A stretch of 64,000 nt of DNA from CAVVDY01 sp963815775 (GCA_963815775.1 CAWFIB010000021.1:62001-126000); one strand, 5' to 3'. Positions 50,934 to 63,024 are shown, counted from the stretch's first letter. Notes: generated by a model not told the origin, from the letters alone. Program-made: numbers and translations.

Positions 50934-51572
50934 TCAGCTTTCAGGATGAAGGAAGAAGCGGTTAGGACCGGTTCCGTCTTTGCAGATGGTGTAGCCGAGC
51001 TCGGCCAGCAGCGGAGCTGTCTGCGGCGAGGAAACCTCGACCAGCAGTGGAGGATGGTAATTGGTGAGCAACTGCCGGGCGCCCTCGATCAGTTGCAGCT
51101 CATTGCCTTCGACATCGATCTTGATCAACGCCGGCTTCATTCCGGCAAAGAGATCGTCCAACCGTATGACGCGCACCGGGATGTCGCCATGTTCATCGAG
51201 GCGGGATTCGTAGATGTTTCTGCGGCCCCCATGCCAAAGCGGCACGGACATGCGCGCGATGCCGGAATAGTCGCTGGCGGCTACCTGATAGAGGAACACA
51301 TTGCTGAGCTCGAGATGTCGCACATTGTAATGCAGGTAATCGAAGGTCTCGGGCACCGGCTCGACCGCATGGACAGAGCCTTCGGGGCCGACACATTCGG
51401 AAAACAGCTTGGTATAAAAGCCGAAATTGGCGCCAACGTCGATCGCCATATCGCCGGGGCGAAGGAAGGGACGGCAAGCCTGAGCATCGGCTTCCGCGGG
51501 CTGATTCCGCAACATTCGGTAGTAGCGGGTGCGGCGAAGAAATCTCTCCACGTTGGGAGGCAGCGGAAGCAT
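50934..51572 (-). CDS. FkbM family methyltransferase
   Basis: The 212-residue SAM-dependent methyltransferase has motif I in MAIDVGANFGFYTKLF (about residues 42-57), VHAVEPVPETFDYL, FLYQVAASDYSG, the family-typical IRLDDLFAGMKPALIKIDVEG, and a C-terminal HPPLLVEVS. FkbM proteins O-methylate sugars or polyketides. The substrate here is unknown; a single gene outside a polysaccharide cluster gives no hint. Confidence 0.87.
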   Translation of the reverse strand: MLPLPPNVERFLRRTRYYRMLRNQPAEADAQACRPFLRPGDMAIDVGANFGFYTKLFSECVGPEGSVHAVEPVPETFDYLHYNVRHLELSNVFLYQVAASDYSGIARMSVPLWHGGRRNIYESRLDEHGDIPVRVIRLDDLFAGMKPALIKIDVEGNELQLIEGARQLLTNYHPPLLVEVSSPQTAPLLAELGYTICKDGTGPNRFFLHPES

Positions 51573-51676
51573 GAAAGCCTTACTCCAGGCCCGATCTCCC
51601 GCAGAACTGGCGGGGTTCCTTCGAATTGCCTTCGGGTGTTTCTATAGTAACGCAGCGAGAAGAGCTTCCTCGGGGC

Positions 51677-52414
51677 TCAGCGAAGCTGGCCGAGCAGCTC
51701 CACCGCGTTCAACGCGCTCTTGGGATCTTCTTCATGCTTGAAGAAGACGTAGGCGTCGCGGCCGTCCGCGAGGACGCGCTCGACTCTGGAAGCGATCTGC
51801 TTGAGGTCGTCCGCGGAGTAGCTGGTCTCGCGCAAGCGGAAGTAGGTGTAGCCGGCGGTGTGGACTTCAGGGGTGGTGAGCTTCTCCGTCTCCGAGATGC
51901 AGAGCGCCGCGTTGACGTCGCGGAGCGCGGTGTAGACTTCTTCGCTGAACCACGACTCGTGGCGGAACTCGAAGGCCGAGCGGAAGTTTTTGGGAAAGAG
52001 CGCGAGGAAGCTGCGCAGCAGTCCGGCGTCGCACTTCAGGTTGGGTGGAAGCTGGAACAGTACGGGACCAAGCTGCGAGCCGAATGGCTGCAACGTCGTG
52101 AGGAAGCGCTGTAGCGGCTCTTCGACGTTATTCAGCCGGCGAATGTGGGTGATGAACTGGTTCGCCTTGAGGGCGAAGCGGAAGCCGGGACCGACGGCCG
52201 CCAACCAGCTCAAGGCCGTCTTCTCCTGCAGCCTCATACGAAAGGTGAAGTTGACCTCCACAGCGTTGAGGCGAGTTGCATAGTAACTCAGAAAATTCTT
52301 GGAAGCCACGTTCTTGGGATAGAAGTCCGGCTTCCAGATGGCATAAGACCATCCCGAGGTGCCGACGTAGGCGGTGGTGGAAGGTGCGGAAAGTTGTGCC
52401 GGTTCGGGCTGCAT
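51677..52414 (-). CDS. DUF72 domain protein
   Basis: The 245-residue product has a TIM-barrel-like pattern: YVGTSGWSYAIWKPDFYP, LNAVEVNFTFRM, FRFALKANQFITHI, GPVLFQLPPNLKCD, and FRSAFEFRHESWF, then YFRLRETSYSADDL near the end. This matches DUF72 (YecE-like) proteins. Function is unknown; some are near lipid or nucleotide genes. The heptamer array 52434-52468 begins 20 bases upstream of the start. Confidence 0.85.
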   Translation of the reverse strand: MQPEPAQLSAPSTTAYVGTSGWSYAIWKPDFYPKNVASKNFLSYYATRLNAVEVNFTFRMRLQEKTALSWLAAVGPGFRFALKANQFITHIRRLNNVEEPLQRFLTTLQPFGSQLGPVLFQLPPNLKCDAGLLRSFLALFPKNFRSAFEFRHESWFSEEVYTALRDVNAALCISETEKLTTPEVHTAGYTYFRLRETSYSADDLKQIASRVERVLADGRDAYVFFKHEEDPKSALNAVELLGQLR

Positions 52415-52433
52415 CGTGGCTATGATGACATTT

Positions 52434-52468
52434 CAGTTGTCCGTTGTCAGCCGCCAGCTTTCGGCTTG
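52434..52468. repeat. 7-bp tandem array (CAGTTGT/CAGCCGC units)
   Basis: Five units start with C: CAGTTGT, CCGTTGT, CAGCCGC, CAGCTTT, CGGCTTG. It is upstream of the DUF72 gene. Confidence 0.8.
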
Positions 52469-52552
52469 TCACGATTCGTACCCGAAACCGGTAATCTTCG
52501 ACACCGCGCAGAACACCTGACACGCCCGGAACCGAGCCCGACCTGCTGTCTT

Positions 52553-52583
52553 CTGACAACTGACAACTGATCACTGACAACTG
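52553..52583. repeat. 7-bp tandem array (CTGACAA units)
   Basis: CTGACAA occurs three times with one CTGATCA, in strict phase, ending 5 bases before the MFS stop codon at 52588. Confidence 0.85.
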
Positions 52584-52587
52584 TTTT

Positions 52588-53967
52588 TCATACCCCTTGC
52601 CGCGTCACTTCCTGGGCGGGCACTCCTGCTGCCATGCCTTGGGCCAGGATCAACTCGCGCGCCTTTCCGCGAATCTTCGGCAGGTACATCGCATAGACCA
52701 TCGCTCCCAGAATGCAGGCGACGCCTCCCGAGGCCACCGTGAAGGGCGCGCCAATGTGGTGGGCGATGAGGCCGGCGAAGAATCCGCCGAACGGAGCCAT
52801 GCCCATGAACATCATGGAATAGACCGCCATCACGCGGCCGCGCATCGCATCCGGCACCATGGACTGAACCAGGGTGTTGGACGAGGCCATCTGCACCATC
52901 ATGCAGAAGCCCACGGGAACCAGCAGCACAGCGGAGAGCCAGAAGATCCGGGAGAAGGAAAATGCGATGAGGGCGATGCCGAAACCGGTGGCGGAAAAGG
53001 CGATCAGTTTTCCCAGTCCTTTGACGCCCACGCGAGCGGCCAGGCTCATGGCGCCCAACAGGGCCCCCACGCCGGTTGCGCCCATCAGGATGCCCAGCGC
53101 CCTGGCGCCGCCGTGCAGGACCTCGGCGGCGAAGATCGGCATGAGCACGGCGTAGGGCATTCCCACCAGGCTTACCAGGCCGAGCATGAGCAGAATGGCG
53201 CGAATGGGGGCGGTGGTTTTGACGAAGGTGAAGCCGTTAACGATCTCTTCCAGCGGCGAGGTCCCTCGGTCGCGCTCCCGGCGGGGAGCCAGCTTCATGA
53301 GCAGCAGGCCGGTGATGACGGCGATGTAGCTGAGGCTGTTCGCCATGAAGCACCAGCCTTCGCCGACGGCGGCGACGACAATGCCGGCGACCGCGGGGCC
53401 GATGATGCGCGCGCCGTTGAACATCGAGGAGTTCAGCGCAATGGCGTTCAGCAAATCTTCGCGGCCTACCATCTCGATGAGGAAGGCCTGGCGCGCGGGA
53501 ATATCGAAGGCATTGATAACGCCGCCGCACGCCGCCAGGGCCATGATCTGCCACACCTGGATGCGGTGGGTCAGCGTCAGCACTGCAAGAAAGAAGGCCA
53601 CGACCATAGACAGCGTCTGCGTGGCGATGATGATGCGATGCCGGTTGTAGCGATCGGCCACAATGCCGCCGATGGGCGCGCAGAGAAATACCGGGATCTG
53701 GTTGCAGAAGGCGACCGTGCCCAGCAGCAGCGACGATCCGGTCAGGCGATAGACCAGCCAGGACTCGGCGACGGTGTCCATCCAGGTGCCGACGAGGGAG
53801 ATGAGCTGTCCGCTGAAAAATAGCTGAAAATTGCGATGGCGCAGCGCCCGTGTAGCGACAGCCAGCTTCGATTTCTTTGAAGCCGGTACCACGAACTCGC
53901 GTTTTTCCTCCTGCAGCTCCGAACGAATGGCGGCCAGCTCGGAGTCGAAGGACTTGGATTTACGCAT
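52588..53967 (-). CDS. MFS transporter (EntS/multidrug exporter-like)
   Basis: The 459-residue protein has a charged cytoplasmic N-terminus of about 40 residues and 12 hydrophobic segments. RHRNFQLFFSGQLISLVGTWMDTVAESWLVYRL is split over helix 1, and PIGGIVADRYNRHRIIIATQ is the loop 2-3 motif. A second-half motif reads LMGATGVGALLGAM. This layout is typical of the EntS/permease subfamily that exports siderophores, drugs or lipids. The substrate is unknown. The array at 52553-52583 lies at the stop codon. Confidence 0.85.
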   Translation of the reverse strand: MRKSKSFDSELAAIRSELQEEKREFVVPASKKSKLAVATRALRHRNFQLFFSGQLISLVGTWMDTVAESWLVYRLTGSSLLLGTVAFCNQIPVFLCAPIGGIVADRYNRHRIIIATQTLSMVVAFFLAVLTLTHRIQVWQIMALAACGGVINAFDIPARQAFLIEMVGREDLLNAIALNSSMFNGARIIGPAVAGIVVAAVGEGWCFMANSLSYIAVITGLLLMKLAPRRERDRGTSPLEEIVNGFTFVKTTAPIRAILLMLGLVSLVGMPYAVLMPIFAAEVLHGGARALGILMGATGVGALLGAMSLAARVGVKGLGKLIAFSATGFGIALIAFSFSRIFWLSAVLLVPVGFCMMVQMASSNTLVQSMVPDAMRGRVMAVYSMMFMGMAPFGGFFAGLIAHHIGAPFTVASGGVACILGAMVYAMYLPKIRGKARELILAQGMAAGVPAQEVTRQGV

Positions 53968-54080
53968 GAACTTGTTTGATGCTGAGGCAGCAATGGCGGA
54001 CTGATGACCCGCCTCTTCAACTATACGACGGCGGCTCTTGCTGGCTGGTGCGGTTGGAGACGTCTGCAGTCTTTCTCCTC

Positions 54081-54119
54081 AAAAAACATCGGCTCCGCCC
54101 GTTATGGGGCAGAGCCGAT
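54081..54119 (-). terminator. Terminator of carB
   Basis: On the minus strand ATCGGCTC pairs with GAGCCGAT, with an inner GCCCC/GGGCG pairing, followed by GTTTTTTG. It is about 80 bases downstream of the carB stop. Confidence 0.75.
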
Positions 54120-54198
54120 TCGAAAGGTGAACTCTCAACGCCTTACTAATAAAATGGTTGGAATTCGCACCATCGTGGGGTGGTGCTCCGCAAAAGTT

Positions 54199-57492
<3,294 letters not shown>

Positions 57493-58059
57493 TTAACCTT
57501 TCAAAGGTTGAAGGGGCGCGCCTTCAGGCGCGCCGGGATCTTGTTGCTGAGCCTGAAGGGGCGGGCCTTCAGGCCCGCCGAAAGGCTGCTCCATATGTGG
57601 CTTTAGCCACTGAGGGACATCTTCTTTCAAGCTACCAGGGAAAGCCGAGCAGTACGGATATTCTTCGGCTGGTTCGACCAATTTCCTGCCGACTGGGTTG
57701 CGGAAAATGTACCCCACATGATTCTGGTAATCAGCAGCTTCCCGAATGCGGTGGTCCGAAAATCCCGATTGCCAGATTTCCAGGTTGGACTCCAGCTCAT
57801 TCTTGGCGCGGAAGGAGAAACCACCTTTGATGAATTGGACGGCACGCTCCAGGGTGATGGTTGGCGTGATCAGGATGTGGAAATGCTCGGGCATCAAGAC
57901 ATACTCGTGAAGCAGATATGCCCGTCCCCGATAGCTTTGGAGGGTCTCCATGAACAGTTCCGCCCAGGCAGGCTTGTTGAATAAAGCGCGCCGTTGCCAT
58001 GTCTGAAAAGTGACAAAGTATGTGTATCCGGGTTGAGTATCTTTTCTGGTCGGTCTCAA
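57493..58059 (-). mobile_element. REP-associated tyrosine transposase (RAYT, IS200-like Y1)
   Basis: The 188-residue product starts at TTG. It has the Y1 transposase pattern: YTYFVTFQTWQRRALF, the HUH site in MPEHFHILIT (His59, His61), and a catalytic Tyr in YQNHVGYIFRNPV (Tyr111 or Tyr117). RAYTs cut and rejoin single-stranded DNA at REP palindromes. Type II REP doublets flank it (57551-57615 and 58069-58135). Residues from about 148 to the end (VPQWLKPHMEQPF onward) are encoded by REP sequence, and the GAGGG ribosome-binding site lies in a REP too. It sits between carA and carB, its stop abutting the carB ATG. Confidence 0.88.
57503..57615 (-). repeat. REP palindromes, left side of RAYT (incl. 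type II doublet)
   Basis: On the minus strand a doublet begins CCTCAGTGGCTAAAGCCACA and continues with TTTCGGCGGGCCTGAAGGCC and CGCCCC. A further palindrome GGCGCGCCTGAAGGCGCGCC lies closer to carB. All are within the 3' coding end of the RAYT. Confidence 0.8.
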
Positions 58060-58068
58060 ATTCGAGTT

Positions 58069-58135
58069 CCCTCAGCGGCTAAAGCCGCAATCTCAGACGG
58101 CCCATTCGGCGCACCTAAAGGTGCGCCCCTTCGAA
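58069..58135 (+). repeat. Type II REP doublet, right side of RAYT
   Basis: CCTCAGCGGCTAAAGCCGCA, spacer, then ATTCGGCGCACCTAAAGGTG and CGCCCCTTCG. A further half (GTCGGCGCAGGTGCGCCGCT) follows at about 58147. The 59879-59944 doublet aligns with it without gaps. Confidence 0.8.
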
Positions 58136-58249
58136 AACTCTAGCCTTGTCGGCGCAGGTGCGCCGCTTCGAAAACAGCAGATCCCTCGCTTCGCTCGTGA
58201 TGACAAATCAGCGGGGCATGGCGCGTGCAATGTTGCGTCCCTTCATCCC

Positions 58250-59383
58250 TCATTTCCCCTTCCACTCCTCCATCATCTTCACAAAGTCCTTGAACAGGTA
58301 GTGCGAGTCGTGGGGGCCGGGAGCGGCTTCCGGGTGGTACTGCACGCTGAACAGCGGCAGCGAGCGGTGGCGCAAGCCTTCCAGCGTATTGTCGTTCAGG
58401 TCGATGTGGGTCAGGTCGACTTCGCTCTGCTTCAGCGAATCGGGATCGACGGCGAAGTTGTGATTGTGCGCCGTAATCTCGATCTTGCCGGTCGCCATCT
58501 GCTTCACCGGATGGTTGCCGCCATGATGTCCGAAGCGCAGCTTGTAGGTCTTGCCTCCGAGCGCGAGGCCGATCAACTGATGGCCCAGACAGATGCCGAA
58601 GATCGGAACTTTGCCCATCATGCGGCGGATGTTTTCTTGCGCGTAGGTCACGGGCTCGGGGTCGCCCGGCCCGTTTGAGAGGAAGACGCCATCCGGGTTC
58701 AGCGCCAGGACATCTTCGGCACTGGTGGTGGCCGGAACGACGGTGACGCGGCATTGCTCGCCGACCAGGCGGCGCATAATGTTCTGCTTAATTCCGAAGT
58801 CGTAGGCGACGACCTGGTACTTCGGCGGAGCGTCCTTCACGCCAACCACCTCGGTCGGCTCGTAGGACCGCACACCTTCGTCCCACTCGTATACACGCGG
58901 GGTGGTGACCTCTTTCGCCAGGTCGGTGCCGTCCATCCTGGGGATGGAGCGCGCCTTGGCGATTAGCTTTTCGGGATCGCTCTCCAGGGTCGAGATGACG
59001 CCGCGCATGACGCCGTTGTCGCGCAGATGGCGGACCAGCGAGCGGGTATCGATCTCGGCCAGCACGGGAATCTTGTAGCGCTCGAGGTACTCTTCCGCGA
59101 CCTCCTGGGAGCGCCAGTTCGAGCTGACGCGCGAGAACTCGCGCACGATCAGCCCTTCGATGTACGGACGCGTGGCTTCGTTGTCGTCAGGGTTGGTGCC
59201 GTAGTTGCCGATTTCAGGATTGGTGAGAACGACGATCTGCCCGGCGTAGGAGGGATCGGTGAAGATTTCCTGATAGCCGGTGATGGAAGTATTAAAAACG
59301 ACTTCGCCGTAGCATTCGCCCTTTGCGCCGTAGCCTTTGCCATGGAAGATTCGACCGTCTTCCAGCGCAAGCACTGCTTGCAT
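58250..59383 (-). CDS. carA: Carbamoyl-phosphate synthase small subunit
   Basis: CarA is the glutaminase subunit, passing ammonia to CarB. The 377-residue product has the N-terminal domain (LALEDGRIFHGKGYGAKGE, GYQEIFTDPSYAGQIVVLT) and a class I glutamine amidotransferase domain. That domain has the nucleophile Cys in FGICLGHQLIGLALGGKTY, and His-Glu in FSVQYHPEAAPGPHDS. All catalytic residues are present. It is separated from carB by the RAYT and its repeats, so a single carAB transcript would run through the insertion. Confidence 0.95.
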   Translation of the reverse strand: MQAVLALEDGRIFHGKGYGAKGECYGEVVFNTSITGYQEIFTDPSYAGQIVVLTNPEIGNYGTNPDDNEATRPYIEGLIVREFSRVSSNWRSQEVAEEYLERYKIPVLAEIDTRSLVRHLRDNGVMRGVISTLESDPEKLIAKARSIPRMDGTDLAKEVTTPRVYEWDEGVRSYEPTEVVGVKDAPPKYQVVAYDFGIKQNIMRRLVGEQCRVTVVPATTSAEDVLALNPDGVFLSNGPGDPEPVTYAQENIRRMMGKVPIFGICLGHQLIGLALGGKTYKLRFGHHGGNHPVKQMATGKIEITAHNHNFAVDPDSLKQSEVDLTHIDLNDNTLEGLRHRSLPLFSVQYHPEAAPGPHDSHYLFKDFVKMMEEWKGK

Positions 59384-59427
59384 CGCATCTCCGGTGAGTG
59401 GATTTTATTGATTTTATCAGAGTGCGA

Positions 59428-59871
59428 TTACGGCTTGTCGTGGCTGCCCAAATCGCCGATCACCTTCCAGCTCCCGTCCTTCTGTTTCTGCCAGGTTGTC
59501 ATGTAGGCGCCCTTCACCACGACCGGCTTGCCCTGCTTGTCGGTGGCGCGAAACTGGAAGCGGCCGAGGGTGTAGCCGATGTCGCCATCGCCGATGAAGC
59601 CGGCTTTGGTGGGCTCCCAGGTGAGGCTTGTGCCGGGCTTGAGTTCGTCCTGCATGGCTGTCCTGATCTTGTCCGGGCCGACAGTTGGCTCTTCGCCCAG
59701 CAGCACGGCTCCGGGGGCCATGAACGACATCCAGCCGTCGACACCCTTCTCGGCGGTGGCCTCGGCAAAGTCGCGATCGGCTTGCATCAGAACACCGGCA
59801 TCGCGCTCAGCCGCCACCAGGGCCAAGCCTGAAAGAAGCAGGATGAGGAGAAGCAATCTTGGATTGGGCAA
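59428..59871 (-). CDS. Secreted DUF4440/NTF2-like protein
   Basis: The 147-residue product has a signal peptide (LLLLILLLSGLALVAA) and an NTF2-like fold pattern (MQADRDFAEATAEKGVDGWM, FIGDGDIGYTLGRFQF, TTWQKQKDGSWKVIGDLG). This matches DUF4440/SnoaL-like proteins. It starts at TTG with TGAGGT upstream. Ligand is unknown. It is 44 bases downstream-facing from carA on the same strand and could share a transcript with it. Confidence 0.75.
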   Translation of the reverse strand: MPNPRLLLLILLLSGLALVAAERDAGVLMQADRDFAEATAEKGVDGWMSFMAPGAVLLGEEPTVGPDKIRTAMQDELKPGTSLTWEPTKAGFIGDGDIGYTLGRFQFRATDKQGKPVVVKGAYMTTWQKQKDGSWKVIGDLGSHDKP

Positions 59872-59878
59872 ATGGTGA

Positions 59879-59944
59879 CCTCAGGGGCTGAAGCCCAATT
59901 TTCATTACTGGCGATTCGGCGCAACTGAAGCTGCGCCCTTTCGG
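59879..59944 (+). repeat. Type II REP doublet between DUF4440 gene and lepB
   Basis: CCTCAGGGGCTGAAGCCCAA, spacer, then ATTCGGCGCAACTGAAGCTG and CGCCCTTTCG. It aligns without gaps to 58069-58135. Confidence 0.8.
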
Positions 59945-59953
59945 CCACGAAAT

Positions 59954-60553
59954 CTATTGTAGTTTGCCCATTTTGTCGATTGGCCAGTAGCCAAACACGG
60001 CTTTGCCATAGATGTACTTCCGGCTGACCGGGCCAAAGTCGCGGCTGTCGTTGGAAAGATTGCGATGGTCGCCCAGCACGAAATAGGAGTGGGCGGGAAC
60101 CACGATTTCGGAGTACGACCGTGTATCCCAATAATCCTCAGGAACATAAGGCTCGGCCAGAGGGCGATCGTTCACATAGACCACGCCGTCATCGATGCGG
60201 ACCCGGTCGCCGGCGAGGGCTATGACGCGCTTGATGTAGCTCTTGGAGACATCGCGGGGATAGCGGAAGACCACCACGTCGCCACGATGGATGGGCTCCA
60301 GCCTGTAGACGAACTTGTTGATGAAGACGCGTTCCTGGTCGGCCAGGGTCGGCATCATGCTGGTGCCTTCCACCTTCACCGGCTGGTAGAGGAAGATGAT
60401 GAAGAAGATCGAAACCGCCAGGGAAATCGCAATGTCGCGCGCCCAGGCGACCAGCACCGGCCTCGTGCCCTGAGGGTCGGGTTGAGGATGGTTCGTTCCG
60501 CCGGAGGAATCGTTATGGGCTTCGTTCAACGCCAAGTGGGTTAGACGCTTCAT
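59954..60553 (-). CDS. lepB: Signal peptidase I
   Basis: LepB removes signal peptides at the inner membrane. The 199-residue product has one membrane helix (ISLAVSIFFIIFLYQPV), the catalytic Ser65 in VEGTSMMPTL, Lys108 in SYIKRVIALAGD, and the C-terminal LGDHRNLSNDSRDFGPV box. It has a single anchor, so it resembles shorter bacterial SPases rather than E. coli LepB. Divergent from the Cys-rich protein gene. Confidence 0.92.
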   Translation of the reverse strand: MKRLTHLALNEAHNDSSGGTNHPQPDPQGTRPVLVAWARDIAISLAVSIFFIIFLYQPVKVEGTSMMPTLADQERVFINKFVYRLEPIHRGDVVVFRYPRDVSKSYIKRVIALAGDRVRIDDGVVYVNDRPLAEPYVPEDYWDTRSYSEIVVPAHSYFVLGDHRNLSNDSRDFGPVSRKYIYGKAVFGYWPIDKMGKLQ

Positions 60554-60691
60554 CAGGCATTAAAGCTACTGTAACAATCGTGCGCCGGAATATGATAAAA
60601 ACGTCGGTCGCGTTTATGCGATTCGTTCGCCGAGCTATTGCGACGCTGCCTGCATTGCTTTGCGTATAGAATACCGCCAAGAGGGCTCGCG

Positions 60692-61123
60692 ATGCGGAAA
60701 GTGGTTTTGCTCGCGGTAGTGGCGGCGTTCACGGTATTGGCTTTGGCGCAGGGAGACCATGTCCCGGCGTACAACACGGCGCCTCCCCAACCAGGGGAGG
60801 TCATGCCCATCCTGCCTTCGGACCAGCGGGTGGGAGAGATGTTCAAGTACCCGTATCAAGTACGGGCTTATGAGCTGGCGGCGAAGATCCCTGGGGTGAT
60901 CAACCAGCTTCCGTGCTACTGCTACTGCGAGCGGATCGGTCACAAGAGCCTGCACACCTGCTATGAGAGCGATCATGCGGCGCATTGCGGCATTTGCATG
61001 AAGGAAGTGTTTTACGCGTACGAGCAGACTAAGTTGCACAAAACCCCGGCACAGATTCGCGCCGGAATCGTCCAGGGCGACTGGAAGTCGATCGATCTGG
61101 ATGAAGCGGCCAAGACGGATTAG
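60692..61123 (+). CDS. Cys-rich PCYC-motif exported protein
   Basis: The 143-residue product has a signal peptide (MRKVVLLAVVAAFTVLALAQ) and a Cys-rich centre: LPCYCYCERIGHKSLHTCYE, then AHCGICMKEVFYAYE. The pattern resembles PCYCGC-motif proteins, which are thought to bind metal or take part in sporulation or redox. GAGGG lies upstream of the ATG. There is no lipobox cysteine at the cleavage site, so it may be soluble in the periplasm. Confidence 0.7.
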   Translation: MRKVVLLAVVAAFTVLALAQGDHVPAYNTAPPQPGEVMPILPSDQRVGEMFKYPYQVRAYELAAKIPGVINQLPCYCYCERIGHKSLHTCYESDHAAHCGICMKEVFYAYEQTKLHKTPAQIRAGIVQGDWKSIDLDEAAKTD

Positions 61124-61266
61124 CCGCCGGACGGAATCGCCACTTTCGGTCAGTTGACGGCAGGCGCGATTACGGGTAAGAATCTCCATCTAACAAGCAG
61201 ATCGAAGCCTGTCCCGGGCTGTACTCGGTAGGTCTGCCATGGAACTAGCTCATGGGGACAGCGGGG

Positions 61267-61908
61267 ATGAACAAAAAAACTGCAGTGGCCGGCAAGCGGA
61301 CCTCTGCTAAGCCTAAAGCGCACAGTCGATTAGCCATGAAAGATGCGGACAAGTCTCGCCCCAGCAAGCCGATGAAGATGGCCGACGATCCCCGGTTCAC
61401 CCATGCGGTGCAGCAGTATGAGGCGGGTCTGAAGGCGATGCAGACGCATAAATACGACCGTGCCAAGGCATGTTTTGAGAAGGTGAGGGAAGGCGCCAGC
61501 CCTGAGCTTGCCGATCGTGCAGCCGTGCACCTGAATACCTGCAACCAGCATCTGAGCCAAGCCGCCAACAAGTTCAAGACCGGGGAAGAGCAGTACGATT
61601 ACGCCATCTCACTGATGAACCTGGGCGATTACCAGGCGGCGCGGGAGAATTTCGAAGCCCTGGTGAAGAAGTATCCGCAGCTCGATTACATCTGGTACGG
61701 CATGGCGGCGCTGAACTGCCTGATGGGCCATCTTCCTGAGTGCATCACCAGCCTGAACGAAGCGATCCGTCTGAATCCAGCCAACCGTTTCCAGGCACGC
61801 AACGACTCTGATTTCAAGAACCTGGCTGACGATCCTCGCTTTACCGAGCTGCTTTATCCCGACACTAGCGCCGAAGTGCCGCCCGAATCGCAGAACTGGC
61901 ATTTCTAA
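61267..61908 (+). CDS. TPR-containing protein
   Basis: The 213-residue product has a basic N-terminus and TPR-like helices: AVQQYEAGLKAMQTHKYDRA, LMNLGDYQAARENFEALVKK, IWYGMAALNCLMGHLPECIT. It ends with a region similar to the C-terminus of the other TPR protein in the window (DSDFKNLADDPRFTELL). No signal peptide; likely cytoplasmic scaffold. An ATG 15 bases upstream is an alternative start. Confidence 0.75.
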   Translation: MNKKTAVAGKRTSAKPKAHSRLAMKDADKSRPSKPMKMADDPRFTHAVQQYEAGLKAMQTHKYDRAKACFEKVREGASPELADRAAVHLNTCNQHLSQAANKFKTGEEQYDYAISLMNLGDYQAARENFEALVKKYPQLDYIWYGMAALNCLMGHLPECITSLNEAIRLNPANRFQARNDSDFKNLADDPRFTELLYPDTSAEVPPESQNWHF

Positions 61909-61927
61909 ACCCGTGTTCTCCTAGCCA

Positions 61928-63004
61928 ATGCCGATTGCACGCCAGGTCGAAGGCACGCGCGCGCTCCGGGTGGTCGCCATGGGAGGCGGCACCGGACTCT
62001 CCACCCTGCTGCATGGACTGAAGCGCTACGTCTGCCTGGCGGGCGAAGCGGAGATCGATCCCCATCTGCCTTTCATCTCGCAGTTGAGCGCGGTGGTGAC
62101 GGTCAGCGACGATGGTGGCTCCAGCGGACGGCTGCGCAAAGATCTCAACATGCCCGCGCCCGGCGACGTGCGCAACTGCATCGTCGCCCTGGCGGAGGAC
62201 GAGGCACTGCTTTCCAGGCTCTTCAAATACCGGTTCAAGGCAGGCGAGGGCCTGGAGGGGCACAGCTTCGGCAACCTGTTCCTGTCGGCGCTGGCGGAAA
62301 TTACCGGCGACTTCAGCAAAGCGGTGGAGCTCTCGGCCGCCATCCTGGCCACGCGGGGCAATATCTATCCCGCAACCACCAGCAACGCCCAACTCTACGC
62401 CGTGATGGATGACGGCTCCTATGTTCGCGGCGAGACCAACATCACCGCCAGCAACAAGCGCATCGTCGAGTTGCGGATGGCTCCGGCGAATGCCAAGCCG
62501 CTGCCGGTTACGCTGGAAGCCATCGAGAGCGCCGACCTGATCACCGTCGGACCGGGATCGCTCTTCACCAGCCTGGTGCCCAACCTGCTGGTACACGACG
62601 TGTCGAAGGCGATTCAGGCATCGCGGGCGACCAAAGTTTTCGTATGCAACCTCATGACGCAGGCCAATGAGAGCCTGGGCCTGAGCGCCTCGGACCACAT
62701 TCGCGCTCTGTACAAGCACGCGCGGCACGAATTCTTTGAATATGCCCTGATCAACACCACTCCCGCGTCGGAGCCGTTGCGGCAGAAATACGCGGAGCAA
62801 CTCCAGTCCCCTATCGAAGCCGACCTGGAGCGCATTGAGGCCCTTGGGGTGAAGCCAATTCTGGGCGACTATCTGACGGAGGAAATGCGCCAGCCGGACG
62901 GGCTGATTGCCCGCCATAATACTGTGCACGTGGCGCACGACCTGCTCCGGCTTATGATGGAAGCGCGCGAAACTCCTGTTGCTGCCTCGCGAATGAAGTC
63001 GTAA
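61928..63004 (+). CDS. yvcK: Gluconeogenesis factor YvcK/CofD-like
   Basis: The 358-residue product has the nucleotide-binding start RVVAMGGGTGLSTLLHGLKR, VTVSDDGGSSGRLRKDLNMP, and GDVRNCIVALAEDEALL, then SLFTSLVPNLLV. YvcK binds UDP-GlcNAc and supports cell shape and growth on gluconeogenic carbon in Bacillus. The gene is followed 21 bases later by glmU, which makes UDP-GlcNAc, a fitting neighbour. Confidence 0.9.
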   Translation: MPIARQVEGTRALRVVAMGGGTGLSTLLHGLKRYVCLAGEAEIDPHLPFISQLSAVVTVSDDGGSSGRLRKDLNMPAPGDVRNCIVALAEDEALLSRLFKYRFKAGEGLEGHSFGNLFLSALAEITGDFSKAVELSAAILATRGNIYPATTSNAQLYAVMDDGSYVRGETNITASNKRIVELRMAPANAKPLPVTLEAIESADLITVGPGSLFTSLVPNLLVHDVSKAIQASRATKVFVCNLMTQANESLGLSASDHIRALYKHARHEFFEYALINTTPASEPLRQKYAEQLQSPIEADLERIEALGVKPILGDYLTEEMRQPDGLIARHNTVHVAHDLLRLMMEARETPVAASRMKS

Positions 63005-63024
63005 TCGTCGCAACGAATCGAGAC

